A stretch of DNA of 64,000 nucleotides. Source: Promethearchaeota archaeon. Lineage in GTDB: Archaea > Asgardarchaeota > Lokiarchaeia > Sigyniarchaeales > SOKP01. The position numbers and the translations under genes are program-made. The DNA lies in the NCBI GenBank assembly GCA_030603385.1, contig JAUVXW010000007.1, positions 62,001 through 126,000 of the forward strand, read 5' to 3'. The notes under the pieces were generated by a model. The model worked only from the letters and a program-made list of their open reading frames with translations, did no database searches and was not told the origin of the DNA. Numbering within the stretch: the first letter of the stretch is position 1; every line of letters starts with the position of its first letter. Positions 7,853 to 16,565 of this stretch are shown piece by piece.

Positions 7853-8524
7853 CTATTCTTCTAATATGACTTCATGTCTAATATTACCAATTTTTTCTAT
7901 AGATGCTTCAACAATATCGCCAGGTTGAATCGGACCTACGCCGCTTGGCGTACCTGTAGCGACAATGTCACCTCTTTCAAGAGTTAAAAAGCTTGAGATA
8001 TATTCCATTATTCTTGGAATTTTAAAAATCATATGTTTTGTGTTTGATGATTGCTTTACCTTCTCATTTATCTGTAATTCTATGTTTAGGTTGTGGGGAT
8101 CTTCGATTTCATTTAGAAGAACTATTTGAGGGCCAATAACTGAAAAAGTATCAAAATTTTTACTACGGTACCACGGTAAATTTTTGTTTCGGTCATAAAT
8201 TTGCATTTTTCTTGCAGTAATGTCTAGAAATATAGAATAGCCTTGAATATAATCAAAAGCATTTTCAGGTGAAATTTTTTTACATTTCTTTGATAGAATA
8301 AAAGCAAGTTCCACTTCATGGTCCACCCTGTTGAATTTATCATTTTCATATAGAATTCTGGGATAGATTATAGGTTTTCCATTAGTTATTAATGAGTTTA
8401 TAGTTTTTACAAAAAAAACAGGTTCAGTTGGTACGGGAGCATCAAATTCTTTAGCGTGTTCTAAATAATTTCTTCCTATGCATATTATTTTTGTTGGAGT
8501 TAAGTCTGTATCTCCTATTTTCAT
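7853..8524 (-). CDS. Fumarylacetoacetate hydrolase (FAH) family protein, copy 2
   Basis: This 223-residue protein is a single-domain FAH-family enzyme. Family members cleave or decarboxylate beta-keto acids with a divalent metal. The metal-binding acidic residues appear in DHEVELAF and in the IFLDITARKMQ stretch, and the C-terminal signature GDIVATGTPSGVG is intact. It starts 6 nt after the stop of a closely similar upstream gene (8531-9211), and the two clearly arose by tandem duplication. The substrate is unknown; relatives include oxaloacetate decarboxylases, acylpyruvases and homoprotocatechuate-pathway isomerases. Confidence 0.88.
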   Translation of the reverse strand: MKIGDTDLTPTKIICIGRNYLEHAKEFDAPVPTEPVFFVKTINSLITNGKPIIYPRILYENDKFNRVDHEVELAFILSKKCKKISPENAFDYIQGYSIFLDITARKMQIYDRNKNLPWYRSKNFDTFSVIGPQIVLLNEIEDPHNLNIELQINEKVKQSSNTKHMIFKIPRIMEYISSFLTLERGDIVATGTPSGVGPIQPGDIVEASIEKIGNIRHEVILEE

Positions 8525-8530
8525 AATTTA

Positions 8531-9211
8531 TTATTCTTCTCCTTCTAAAATTACTTTATTTGTAAGAGTACCAATATTTTCTATAGTTGCTTCAATTAAA
8601 TCTCCAGGGTTAACAGGTCCTATTCCCCCAGGAGTGCCTGTAGCAATAATGTCTCCTGGTTCCATTGTAAATAATTTAGTAATATATTCGAAAGTCTCGG
8701 GAATCTTAAATAGTAAATATTTAGTATTCGATGACTGTTTTATCTCATTATTCACCTTTAATTCAATATCGAGGTTATGAGGATCTCTGATTTCATCTAT
8801 ATTTTTTATTATTGGCCCAATCGGTCCAAATGTATCAAACGATTTAGAGCGAAACCATGGTTTTTGTGCTATAATATCTTTGGTTTGCATTTTACGGGCG
8901 GTTACGTCATTAAAAACAGCGTATCCTAAGATATGATCATAAGCGTCTTCAGCAGATATGTTTTTGCATTTATCTTTAACGATAAACGCCAATTCTACTT
9001 CATAATCCATCCTATTATATCTTCTATTATTATACAAGTATTTTGGGTAAATAATTGGTTGATTGTTTGTTATTAAACAATTCAGTGTTTTTGGAAAGAG
9101 CAATGGCTCTTTTGGTATTTCTAATCCAGTTTCTTCTATATGATCCATGTAGTTAGTGCCTAAACAAATGATTTTAGTTGGCTTTAATGTAATATCTCCT
9201 ATCTTTATCAT
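8531..9211 (-). CDS. Fumarylacetoacetate hydrolase (FAH) family protein, copy 1
   Basis: This 226-residue protein is the first of two tandem FAH-family genes. Metal ligands are in DYEVELAF and VFNDVTARKMQ, and the C-terminal signature reads GDIIATGTPGGIG. Start, length and core motifs match the downstream copy almost position by position, with divergence spread over the whole length. The pair could work as a heteromer or on two related keto acids. No catabolic genes flank them that would name a substrate. Confidence 0.88.
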   Translation of the reverse strand: MIKIGDITLKPTKIICLGTNYMDHIEETGLEIPKEPLLFPKTLNCLITNNQPIIYPKYLYNNRRYNRMDYEVELAFIVKDKCKNISAEDAYDHILGYAVFNDVTARKMQTKDIIAQKPWFRSKSFDTFGPIGPIIKNIDEIRDPHNLDIELKVNNEIKQSSNTKYLLFKIPETFEYITKLFTMEPGDIIATGTPGGIGPVNPGDLIEATIENIGTLTNKVILEGEE

Positions 9212-9282
9212 AAAAGTGTACTCTACCTAAAAATGTATGAATAACCGATAAATTAAATAAATTTATATTACTTATAGATTTG

Positions 9283-9870
9283 ATGGAAAACAATAAGCTC
9301 ATGGATTCTTTACACTCTAAAGAAAAGTTAGAAGTAATAAATCAAATTAAAGAAATCTATAATTTTATTAGAATAAAGAAATTTTGTAGGTTAATTCCAG
9401 AAGTAAGAACCAATATAGCAGGAGCTTTACATGATCCAAAAACAAAGTCTGATGTTGCGGGAATTGATGGAAGGATAACAATAATTAATGGTTTGCCGAA
9501 GGCTGCAGGCGATATCAAATTTGGGGCTGCTGAACATACTGCTAGATTGCTTCTTTCAGCAAAAGAATTCGAAAATTCTGTTAATTTCGTCATGAATTTG
9601 AGATATAGCCCTGAAACGATAAAAGATATTCAGAAAAAAACAGATTTAGAATTAGAAGAAATTCTGCGAGAAAAAGAACCCAGAAAAACAAGAAATAAAG
9701 AATTTTCTACAATGCAGTGGTTAATTAAAGAGAGTATAAATAAGAAAGGAAGGATTCCGGATCTAATATGGGATAAAGGATCAATTGGTAAAGAACCAAT
9801 GATCCGTTTATTTGCTAAGAATTCAGTTGATATGATTCAAAAACTTAAAAAAATCGTCAAGTTGCTTTAA
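9283..9870 (+). CDS. thiN: ThiN-domain protein (thiamine-phosphate synthase type)
   Basis: This 195-residue protein is nearly all ThiN domain, the archaeal thiamine-phosphate synthase that joins the pyrimidine and thiazole parts of thiamine. In many archaea ThiN is fused to the kinase ThiD; here it stands alone with a short helical N-terminus. Family stretches are visible: IPEVRTNIAGAL, KSDVAGIDGRI, GDIKFGAAEHTARLLL, MNLRYSPE and the C-terminal IPDLIWDKGSIGKEPMI. A regulator with a ThiN domain (ThiR) is the alternative, but no clear DNA-binding domain is present. The ATG at 9283 follows a TTG codon; a TTTATATTA element about 25 nt upstream suggests a leaderless mRNA. The ThiW transporter gene follows. 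Confidence 0.8.
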   Translation: MENNKLMDSLHSKEKLEVINQIKEIYNFIRIKKFCRLIPEVRTNIAGALHDPKTKSDVAGIDGRITIINGLPKAAGDIKFGAAEHTARLLLSAKEFENSVNFVMNLRYSPETIKDIQKKTDLELEEILREKEPRKTRNKEFSTMQWLIKESINKKGRIPDLIWDKGSIGKEPMIRLFAKNSVDMIQKLKKIVKLL

Positions 9871-9944
9871 AGTCATAACCTAAACCTTTTAAATTAATAT
9901 AACTTATTTAGTAGAAAAAACACAACACTGTAGTTTTTATTGAT

Positions 9945-10502
9945 ATGAGTAACAATGAATCAAGTGAAAGAACATTTTCTCAGACATATATTACTAAAAG
10001 AGTTGCAACTTCAGCTATCATGGTAGGAGTTGGTCTTGTCTTAAGTTATTTAAATCCATTTGCTTATTTCACGATATTTGGAGCAAAGATAAATCCTTTC
10101 GCTCATATTATAAATGCAATTATGGGGGTTTTAGTTGGAACAACCTTTGCATTATTTACTGCTACAGCAATAGCAGCACTCAGATTTTCATTAGCAATAG
10201 GCTCAATTCATGCTTTTCATGGAGGGATGACTGGAGCGATTGTTGTTGGAATATTCGCATATCTATTATGGAAAAAAACACCCAAATATGTAAAACTTGC
10301 TGCCCTTTCTGAACCAATTGGAACAGTCTTTATAGGGGGAACAATAGCTCAATTAATTGCACCAATAGGAGGGATTGAAGGCTTATTTACTTGGTGGGGT
10401 TTATTTGCAGCTAGCTGTATTTCTGGGAGTATTATTGGTTTTGTAATTCTCTTAGCATTAAAGAAAGCAAATATCAATAGAGAAGATTTTTTCGAAGAAT
10501 AA
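9945..10502 (+). CDS. thiW: ThiW-like ECF transporter substrate-binding (S) component
   Basis: This 185-residue integral membrane protein has about five to six hydrophobic segments and the features of ThiW, the S component proposed to capture the thiazole precursor for an energy-coupling-factor transporter. The start of the fold is seen in TSAIMVGVGLVLSYLNPF, followed by the conserved AKINPFAHIINAIMGVLVG and SIHAFHGGMTGAIVVG stretches. ECF transporters also need ATPase and T subunits, which are not nearby and may be shared from elsewhere in the genome. Placement right after ThiN supports salvage of thiazole for thiamine synthesis. Confidence 0.82.
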   Translation: MSNNESSERTFSQTYITKRVATSAIMVGVGLVLSYLNPFAYFTIFGAKINPFAHIINAIMGVLVGTTFALFTATAIAALRFSLAIGSIHAFHGGMTGAIVVGIFAYLLWKKTPKYVKLAALSEPIGTVFIGGTIAQLIAPIGGIEGLFTWWGLFAASCISGSIIGFVILLALKKANINREDFFEE

Positions 10503-10522
10503 GACAGTGTATCTTTGATTTT

Positions 10523-11110
10523 ATGAATTTTCCTGAAAATTTAAATTTTAATGACTTCATTGGTCACCATGTGTTATTATATGGAGAAACCAACACTAAA
10601 AAGACATATTATACTTCAAAATTTATTCAATTTCTTGTAGAGTCCAAAAAAGTTTTTCCAAATGACATTAGTATCTTAGATTTTGCCCCACCATTAAGTA
10701 CGATAAATAATTTGAAGATTGGAGGAAAAATTCAAGATTTCTATGAAAATAGTATGACTTGTAAGAATATTTTATTTAATGGAGAAATTATCCCACCTCG
10801 TCTGAACTCAAGTAATAAAACTGAACTATATCAAAACGCATGCGAAAATTTTAAGAAGACGTCAGAAATCCTTCATCTTTTTAAGAAAGATCCGACACCT
10901 ATACTGATCATTAATGATATTTCTTTATATCTCCATATCGGAAATGTAAAACTATTACTAGAGGCAATCAATAAATCTAATACCTTTTTCGGAAACTCTT
11001 ATTATGGTTCATCAATAAAATGTGATTATGCCACTCTATTTAGTTTGCGAGAAAAGCGACAAGTGGAATACTTAATAAAAAAAGTAGAAAAATCTTATTT
11101 CACTGGATAA
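10523..11110 (+). CDS. P-loop-like protein of unknown function next to thiW
   Basis: This 195-residue soluble protein starts 20 nt after thiW and probably belongs to its operon. Near the N-terminus VLLYGETNTKKTYYTSKF resembles a Walker A loop (GxxxxxKT) with the usual second glycine replaced. A possible Walker B strand ending in aspartate is PILIINDISLYL. No ABC signature motif is present, so it is not a normal transporter ATPase. A role tied to ThiW or thiamine use is inferred from position only. Confidence 0.6.
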   Translation: MNFPENLNFNDFIGHHVLLYGETNTKKTYYTSKFIQFLVESKKVFPNDISILDFAPPLSTINNLKIGGKIQDFYENSMTCKNILFNGEIIPPRLNSSNKTELYQNACENFKKTSEILHLFKKDPTPILIINDISLYLHIGNVKLLLEAINKSNTFFGNSYYGSSIKCDYATLFSLREKRQVEYLIKKVEKSYFTG

Positions 11111-11343
11111 GTTTTTTTAAATGAATTAATTTTAACAAAATAATTATATAACCAAAACTGCAGAAAAGCGCATAAAAACCATTTCTGCTTACCTATCTTA
11201 AGTTCATTATTTTAAATCACTTTTTTTAATTTCTATCTTGTGAAATTTGACCCGATCAAAAGATTTTTAAACTCTTATACAAATATGTTAATTATTTATT
11301 TGAGGATATAAATCCAACAGAATCCAATAAAGTGTGAATTAGA

Positions 11344-12537
11344 ATGTATGAATTAGATAATGATACAATAGTAGTGGTAGTTTCTGATGTACATGTTGGA
11401 GCTATGATAAATTATCATGCTATTTTTATTGAATTTTTAAAACAAGTATATCGAAATCCTAAAAACTTACAAGCGGTAATAATTTTAGGAGATTTCTTCG
11501 ATGTTATTATGGAAAGTGTCAGAGATTACTGTAAACGGTTATATTTCCCAGGACGATCTCGTGAGGGACATACGAAATCATTTATTTATATGGATGAGAA
11601 AACAAGAAATTATGATAAAATTTTTCTAGGATTGAAAAAGTTAATAGACAAGAAAATTCGAGTATTTTTTACCCTTGGGAATCATGAAATTAAAATAATT
11701 GGTAATTTAGAAAAATGGTTTTTCAAGCGAAAGAAGAAATTAGTAGAAGAATTAGAAAAATTCAACTTTAAATACACTAATATATTTAATCTGAAAAACA
11801 TATGGCAATACTTTATTTTAACCGCAGACGAGGGGAAATGGAAGCTAGGTTTTTATGATTCAAAAAAAGAAATAATTAACCAAAAGAAAGAAAATATTTA
11901 CTCTTTCGATAAAGTTCAAACACACATTGATTCATATAACTGCTTAATGACACATGGAATTCAATTTGAAACTTGGTTACGTAAATATGGGGGAGGGATA
12001 CCTTGGTATTTAGGCTTAAAATCTCCAGATGCTATTAAAGAAGTAGGAAATCTTCTCTATAATAAGGTGATTAAGTTAAGTATTAGGACAATAGATAAAG
12101 TATTCGATAGATGGCTATTTCAATCACGTAAATTTGTACAATACTTTTTAAAGATCTCACTCATCTCACCATTCCTAATTTTTCTTATGCTTTTTAACAA
12201 ATTGCTTAAGATGGTTCAAAGAAAAAGAGAAAGAATAAAAAATGAGACCTATATTACCCAAATAAAAAAAAAATTCATCCCAAAATTAGGAAAAATGGGA
12301 TATAATCGCAAATTTGATAATATAATATTTGGCCACACTCATAAAGATATAAAACTTAAAGAATATTTGAAATATAACGATAAAAGTAAACCCTGGAAAG
12401 CCACAATTGCCAATTCCGGTGCATGGCAACAAATAGACACACCTAGCTTAATTGAAATCAATGATAAAGGAGATCTCAAAGTTGTTAAATATTTATTAAA
12501 AGAAAAGGAAATCGAGTTCGAAAAAATCCTTCTCTAA
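11344..12537 (+). CDS. Calcineurin-like metallophosphoesterase
   Basis: This 397-residue protein carries the complete set of metallophosphoesterase motifs: SDVHVG, ILGDFFD, LGNHEIK, MTHGIQ and FGHTHKD. Such enzymes use two metal ions to cleave phosphate mono- or diesters. A long insert between the fourth and fifth motifs contains a basic region and a strongly hydrophobic stretch (ISLISPFLIFLMLF, near residue 280), suggesting membrane contact. The substrate is not evident. About 230 nt of AT-rich sequence without a gene lies upstream. It is followed by adk on the same strand after about 160 nt. Confidence 0.85.
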   Translation: MYELDNDTIVVVVSDVHVGAMINYHAIFIEFLKQVYRNPKNLQAVIILGDFFDVIMESVRDYCKRLYFPGRSREGHTKSFIYMDEKTRNYDKIFLGLKKLIDKKIRVFFTLGNHEIKIIGNLEKWFFKRKKKLVEELEKFNFKYTNIFNLKNIWQYFILTADEGKWKLGFYDSKKEIINQKKENIYSFDKVQTHIDSYNCLMTHGIQFETWLRKYGGGIPWYLGLKSPDAIKEVGNLLYNKVIKLSIRTIDKVFDRWLFQSRKFVQYFLKISLISPFLIFLMLFNKLLKMVQRKRERIKNETYITQIKKKFIPKLGKMGYNRKFDNIIFGHTHKDIKLKEYLKYNDKSKPWKATIANSGAWQQIDTPSLIEINDKGDLKVVKYLLKEKEIEFEKILL

Positions 12538-12700
12538 TTTTCATCAGTTATATTGAAATTTCATGGAAAAGATCTCCCTTCATACCATATTAGTATTAAT
12601 TTTAAAGCTTTAATTATCGTTGTTAATTTAGTAATATTTAAACTTAAGTTTATAATTTATGTCAAATTTAATAATCTACAATTAAATAATCAGTTTCTTG

Positions 12701-13366
12701 ATGAATATGAAGAAGTTAATTTTATTCGGACCACCTGGTGCTGGTAAAGGCACCTTTTCGGGCCAAATTAAAGATGTATTACCAGAAATAATTCATATAA
12801 GCACTGGAGATATCTTTAGGGAAAATTTTAAAAACGAAACACCCTTAGGACTAAAAGCTAAATCTTATATGGATAAGGGAGAGTTAGTTCCAAATGATGT
12901 AACTATTGAAATGGTTAGAGATAGATTAAATAAGAAGGATGTTGAGAAAAATGGATTTATTCTTGATGGATTTCCTCGTAATATGTCTCAGGCAAAAGCA
13001 TTAAGTGAAATTACTCAAGAAGATTTTTTTCTATTATTAGAAGTCAGCAGAGATATAATAACAAAGCGAATACTCGGAAGATTTAGCTGTAGTGAATGCA
13101 ACGAGATTTATAATAAGTATACATTACAACCTAAGGTACAAAAAGAGGAAAATAAATGGATTTGTGATAAATGCGGAGCTGAAATAGAATTTAAGCAAAG
13201 AAGCGACGATACAGAAGAAACTCTGAAAAATCGATTAGATACATATGAAAAAAATGCAAAACCTATAATTAAATACTATAAGAAAAGAGGAAAATTGAAA
13301 AAAGTGGATGCTACTGATACATTGAAGTATACTAAGGATGATATTAGAAATATAATAGGAATTTAA
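12701..13366 (+). CDS. adk: Adenylate kinase, bacterial-type with zinc-binding lid
   Basis: This roughly 220-residue protein converts AMP and ATP into two ADP. The P-loop reads FGPPGAGKGT, the AMP-binding region includes HISTGDIFRE and LDGFPRN, and the lid has four cysteines in two pairs (CSECNEIY and CDKCGAEI) that bind zinc. That lid is typical of bacterial-type Adk, unlike the short lidless enzyme of many Euryarchaeota. Possible starts are TTG 12698, ATG 12701 and ATG 12707; the last gives the usual distance to the P-loop. Archaea often keep adk beside secY, but here it is about 9 kb away on the opposite strand. Confidence 0.94.
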   Translation: MNMKKLILFGPPGAGKGTFSGQIKDVLPEIIHISTGDIFRENFKNETPLGLKAKSYMDKGELVPNDVTIEMVRDRLNKKDVEKNGFILDGFPRNMSQAKALSEITQEDFFLLLEVSRDIITKRILGRFSCSECNEIYNKYTLQPKVQKEENKWICDKCGAEIEFKQRSDDTEETLKNRLDTYEKNAKPIIKYYKKRGKLKKVDATDTLKYTKDDIRNIIGI

Positions 13367-13400
13367 ATCAATTTTTTTACCAATTTTTTATTAGTTTATT

Positions 13401-14153
13401 ATGAAATATAATATCTGTGTGCCGATACCGATTAAATTCGCAAATATCCTCGAGTTAAAATCAATAATAGCAAAATCATTAAGATCCGATCCTAATCTAA
13501 TTGAATTAAGATATGACTATATCGATGATGTTCAACAGATAACTCAAGGTTTTTTAAACGAATTGTTGGCTAAAGTTCAACTTAAAATTCCTGTCATCTT
13601 TACGTTTAGAAATCATAAAGAAGGTGGGAAAATGAAAATTGATGAAACAATACGTTTTGAAATTTTAAAAACGCTAGTTTTATCTCATCCTAACTATCTA
13701 GATATAGAAATGAACACAGAGAAAAGAATGTTAGGTGAAATAATTAATTTAGCCAATCAAAATGACGTAAACTTAATTTTCTCATATCATAATTTTGATA
13801 AAACACCCTCTTATGAGATAGTTTCTGATCAAATCAAAAATTTTTTAGATAGATTAAGAGAAGAATATGGATTAGATTCACAAAAAATGGAAAAAATCCT
13901 TTTAAAAATGATTTTTACAGCGCAAACTTTTGAAGACAATTTAATACCTTTAAAATTATGTAAAGAAATCTCAAAAGAGAATATAAAAGTAATTTCTTTT
14001 TGCATGGGTACTTTAGGGATCTTCTCAAGAATTTTATGTGTTTTAAATGGTTCATTTTTAACTTATGGTTCTATTGATGAGAAGACGGCTCCAGGACAAA
14101 TTGATATTACAAATTTAAGAGAAGCATTAAATGTGCTTCAAAAAATTGAGTAA
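13401..14153 (+). CDS. aroD: 3-dehydroquinate dehydratase, type I
   Basis: This 250-residue TIM-barrel enzyme performs the third step of the shikimate pathway, dehydrating 3-dehydroquinate through a Schiff base. The Schiff-base lysine is seen in LLKMIFTAQT, the catalytic histidine in FSYHNFDKTP, and the substrate-binding arginines in IELRYDYID and FTFRNHKEGG. The C-terminal phosphate/carboxylate loop is TYGSIDEKTAPGQ. Length is standard for archaeal type I enzymes. The shikimate kinase and dehydrogenase genes lie within the next 3 kb, although on mixed strands. Confidence 0.93.
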   Translation: MKYNICVPIPIKFANILELKSIIAKSLRSDPNLIELRYDYIDDVQQITQGFLNELLAKVQLKIPVIFTFRNHKEGGKMKIDETIRFEILKTLVLSHPNYLDIEMNTEKRMLGEIINLANQNDVNLIFSYHNFDKTPSYEIVSDQIKNFLDRLREEYGLDSQKMEKILLKMIFTAQTFEDNLIPLKLCKEISKENIKVISFCMGTLGIFSRILCVLNGSFLTYGSIDEKTAPGQIDITNLREALNVLQKIE

Positions 14154-14210
14154 ACTATTTTTGATTGACTATAAAATTTAAAAAAATAAGAAAACAAAAT
14201 AATTCTAATT

Positions 14211-14384
14211 TTAGTTTTTTTTAAAAAGATTACCGCAATCTCCACACTTCATTTTTCTTTTGTACACGGGAGTGCCTTGCATACTGTAGTAAAGCACGCT
14301 ATTCCTATCTGCTTCTTCATGAAGCTTGCGTGGATTTTCATTGCCACATTGAGGACATTTAACTCTTTTCCAACTTTCAGTCAT
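14211..14384 (-). CDS. Small zinc-ribbon protein, 57 residues
   Basis: A short minus-strand gene, ATG at 14384 to TAA at 14211, fills the gap between aroD and aroK. It encodes 57 residues with two CxxC knuckles, CPQCGN at 10-15 and CGDCGN at 47-52, separated by a basic stretch (YKRKMK). That is a classic zinc-ribbon spacing, and the length and basic charge suggest nucleic-acid binding. It is too short for common gene-length cut-offs and easily missed. The specific function is unknown. Confidence 0.75.
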   Translation of the reverse strand: MTESWKRVKCPQCGNENPRKLHEEADRNSVLYYSMQGTPVYKRKMKCGDCGNLFKKN

Positions 14385-14448
14385 TTTAAAAAACCTTAAC
14401 CCTTTTATAAAATATTTTAAATAATTAGTAGGTTCAATAAATTTAAAT

Positions 14449-14979
14449 TTAGGTTTTTAATCGAGTTTTTGAAACAATCTCTCTAACAATTACTTCAATA
14501 TTCTTGCCGGTCGTTTCAATAATAATCTCTGCTGCCGTTTTATAATAAGATAATCGAAAATTTAGAACTTCTTCTATTTCTTTTTTAGGATCTTCCTTAT
14601 TGATAAGAGGTCTAGTTTCTTTCCCATTTTTTATAACTCTTTTATAAATTTCTTCTATTGTTGCCTCTAATAAAACAATATGACAATTTTTTTTTAAGTT
14701 TTCAATATTTATCTGATTTAAAACTACTCCGCCTCCACATGACACTATTACGTTAGTAAGATTCGAAACTTTTTTACAAGCTACAATTTCATATTCTCTG
14801 AATTTTTTCTCCCCCTCTTCTGAAAAGATTTTTGGAATTGATTTTCCTGCCATTTCGATTATGATTTGATCAGTTTCTATGAATTTATAAGCATCTCCTA
14901 AATATTCTACTAATGCTTTGCCTATAGTAGTTTTACCAGTTGCCATAAATCCAATGAGAGCAATAGAATTTTTTGTCAT
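14449..14979 (-). CDS. aroK: Shikimate kinase, bacterial AroK type
   Basis: This 176-residue P-loop kinase phosphorylates shikimate at O3. It has the Walker A loop GFMATGKTT, the substrate-binding ETDQIIIE and FREYE (DxD-like and RxxE motifs), the glycine-rich VSCGGGVVL, and the lid arginine in GKETRPLI. This is the NMP-kinase-like AroK of bacteria and eukaryotes, whereas most studied archaea use an unrelated GHMP-family shikimate kinase, so gene transfer or an Asgard-specific state is likely. aroD and aroE flank it within 2 kb. Confidence 0.92.
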   Translation of the reverse strand: MTKNSIALIGFMATGKTTIGKALVEYLGDAYKFIETDQIIIEMAGKSIPKIFSEEGEKKFREYEIVACKKVSNLTNVIVSCGGGVVLNQINIENLKKNCHIVLLEATIEEIYKRVIKNGKETRPLINKEDPKKEIEEVLNFRLSYYKTAAEIIIETTGKNIEVIVREIVSKTRLKT

Positions 14980-15031
14980 ATTTCTTCAGTTATTCTATTT
15001 AGATATATTATAAATAGGGAGATAATTCTTT

Positions 15032-15589
15032 TCATTTCTTCAATGAAAATCCATGCTTTCCAATAAATCCCTTTTCTAAACCAATATAATTACCTGATAT
15101 ATAGGCGAAAGTGTTAATTTTATCTGGATCGATATTGTCATTTTTAACGAATTTTGAATCAGAATGTACCGCAACCACTTCACCAAAATAACAAACGTGT
15201 GATCCTAGTTCTGTTCTCTGTATAACTTTGCATTCCATATTCCAAGGGAATTCTTTTACTAATGGAACTTGAACGACTGATCCTTTCTCTTTTGTCAAGT
15301 GTAACTCTTCCCATTTATTCACATCTCTCCCTGATCTTGTACCACAATAATCCATTTCTCGCATCTGGTTAATGGTCGGATAGTTAATAACAAATTCTCC
15401 ATGATTTTCTATTAATTGATAAGAATGGCGTCTAGGTTGTATAGATATTGCAATAATTGGTGGTTTTAAGCAAACTTTTCCAACATAAGCTAGAGTGATT
15501 AAATTTGCATCATCTCCAATTCCTACAGATATAACTGCTGCTGGCATAGGAAAAGCAGCGATCCCAGTACTTAATCTAATTTTATCCAT
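15032..15589 (-). CDS. Flavin reductase-like FMN-binding protein
   Basis: This 185-residue protein has the split-barrel fold of the flavin reductase-like family: PMPAAVISVGIGDDANLITLAYVG near the start (VISVG and LITLA strands), IAISIQPRRHSYQLI, and GEFVINYP, then WNMECKVIQRTELGSHVCYFGEVV. Members bind FMN and either reduce free flavin or act as flavoproteins. The partner is unknown. It lies between aroK and aroE on the opposite strand to aroE, so it is probably unrelated to the shikimate pathway. Confidence 0.85.
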   Translation of the reverse strand: MDKIRLSTGIAAFPMPAAVISVGIGDDANLITLAYVGKVCLKPPIIAISIQPRRHSYQLIENHGEFVINYPTINQMREMDYCGTRSGRDVNKWEELHLTKEKGSVVQVPLVKEFPWNMECKVIQRTELGSHVCYFGEVVAVHSDSKFVKNDNIDPDKINTFAYISGNYIGLEKGFIGKHGFSLKK

Positions 15590-15695
15590 ATTTAATACTT
15601 ACCTCACATTTCTGCTTACTATTAGCTAAATAATTATATATTACAATTTTTCTTAAACATATTATTAAATAAAATTTAAAACTTCTGCTTGCAAG

Positions 15696-16565
15696 ATGTC
15701 TGTTGGAAAAAGAATAACTTCACATACTAAGATTTTATGTGTCATAGGACACCCCGTTGAACATAGTATGTCTCCTACAATGTGGAATCCAGCTCTTCAA
15801 GAGCTTGAACTTGATTATATGTATGTAGCTTTTGATGTGCACCCAGATAGCCTTGAAAAAGCTATAAATGGCATACGATCACTAGGTATAACAGGTGTGA
15901 ATGTCACAATCCCTCATAAAAAAGCAGTTATTAAGTATATCGATGAGGTTGATCCAATTGCACTTAAAATAGGGGCTATTAATACGATTAAAAATGAAAG
16001 GGGGATTTTAAAAGCAAGAAATACTGACGCTGGTGGAGCAAAGAAATCTCTTTTAGATATAGGTTTTGATATCTCTGGAAAAGATATACTCATTCTAGGT
16101 TCAGGGGGTGTTTCTAGATCCATAGCTTATATTTTAGCAGATGAAGCCAATAAAATTGTTTTGACTGATTTAATTGAAGAAAGGGCAACATCAGTTGCTA
16201 GTGAAATCAGGGATAATATGAAAGTAGATATTGAAGGTAAATTAAACAATAGGGATAATATTGAGGAATATATAAAGAAAGCAGATATTCTTATCAATGC
16301 AACACCTATTGGAATGTATCCAAAAGTTGATGAAACCCCAATATCAAAAGATTTACTTCATGATGATCTTTTCGTATTCGATGTTATTTATAATCCTCTT
16401 GAAACCAGATTGATGAAAGAGGCAGCAGAGACGGGATGTGTCACACTAGGTGGTTTAGATATGCTCGTTAATCAAGGAATATTAGCATTTGAATGGTGGT
16501 TGAATAAAAAACCTAATAAAGATCTAATGAAGAATAAAATTATCGAATACCTTGGGTTGATATAA
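15696..16565 (+). CDS. aroE: Shikimate dehydrogenase
   Basis: This 289-residue enzyme reduces 3-dehydroshikimate to shikimate with NADPH. Substrate-binding residues appear in VEHSMSPTMWNPAL and NVTIPHKKAV (catalytic lysine), and in the NTDAGGAKKSL stretch. The nucleotide-binding loop is LGSGGVSRSIAY, and the C-terminal QGILAFEWW region is standard. Its TAA overlaps the ATG of the downstream DUF362 gene by one base (TAATG), so the two are translationally coupled. aroD and aroK lie upstream; the remaining pathway genes are not in the window. Confidence 0.95.
   Translation: MSVGKRITSHTKILCVIGHPVEHSMSPTMWNPALQELELDYMYVAFDVHPDSLEKAINGIRSLGITGVNVTIPHKKAVIKYIDEVDPIALKIGAINTIKNERGILKARNTDAGGAKKSLLDIGFDISGKDILILGSGGVSRSIAYILADEANKIVLTDLIEERATSVASEIRDNMKVDIEGKLNNRDNIEEYIKKADILINATPIGMYPKVDETPISKDLLHDDLFVFDVIYNPLETRLMKEAAETGCVTLGGLDMLVNQGILAFEWWLNKKPNKDLMKNKIIEYLGLI

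Noticed and set aside
9871..9944. Thiamine riboswitch before thiW
   Set aside because: The 74-nt gap is too short and no THI-box-like conserved loops are visible.
12553..12747. Short plus-strand frame before adk
   Set aside because: It overlaps the start of adk in another frame, has AT-rich random composition and no recognisable motif.
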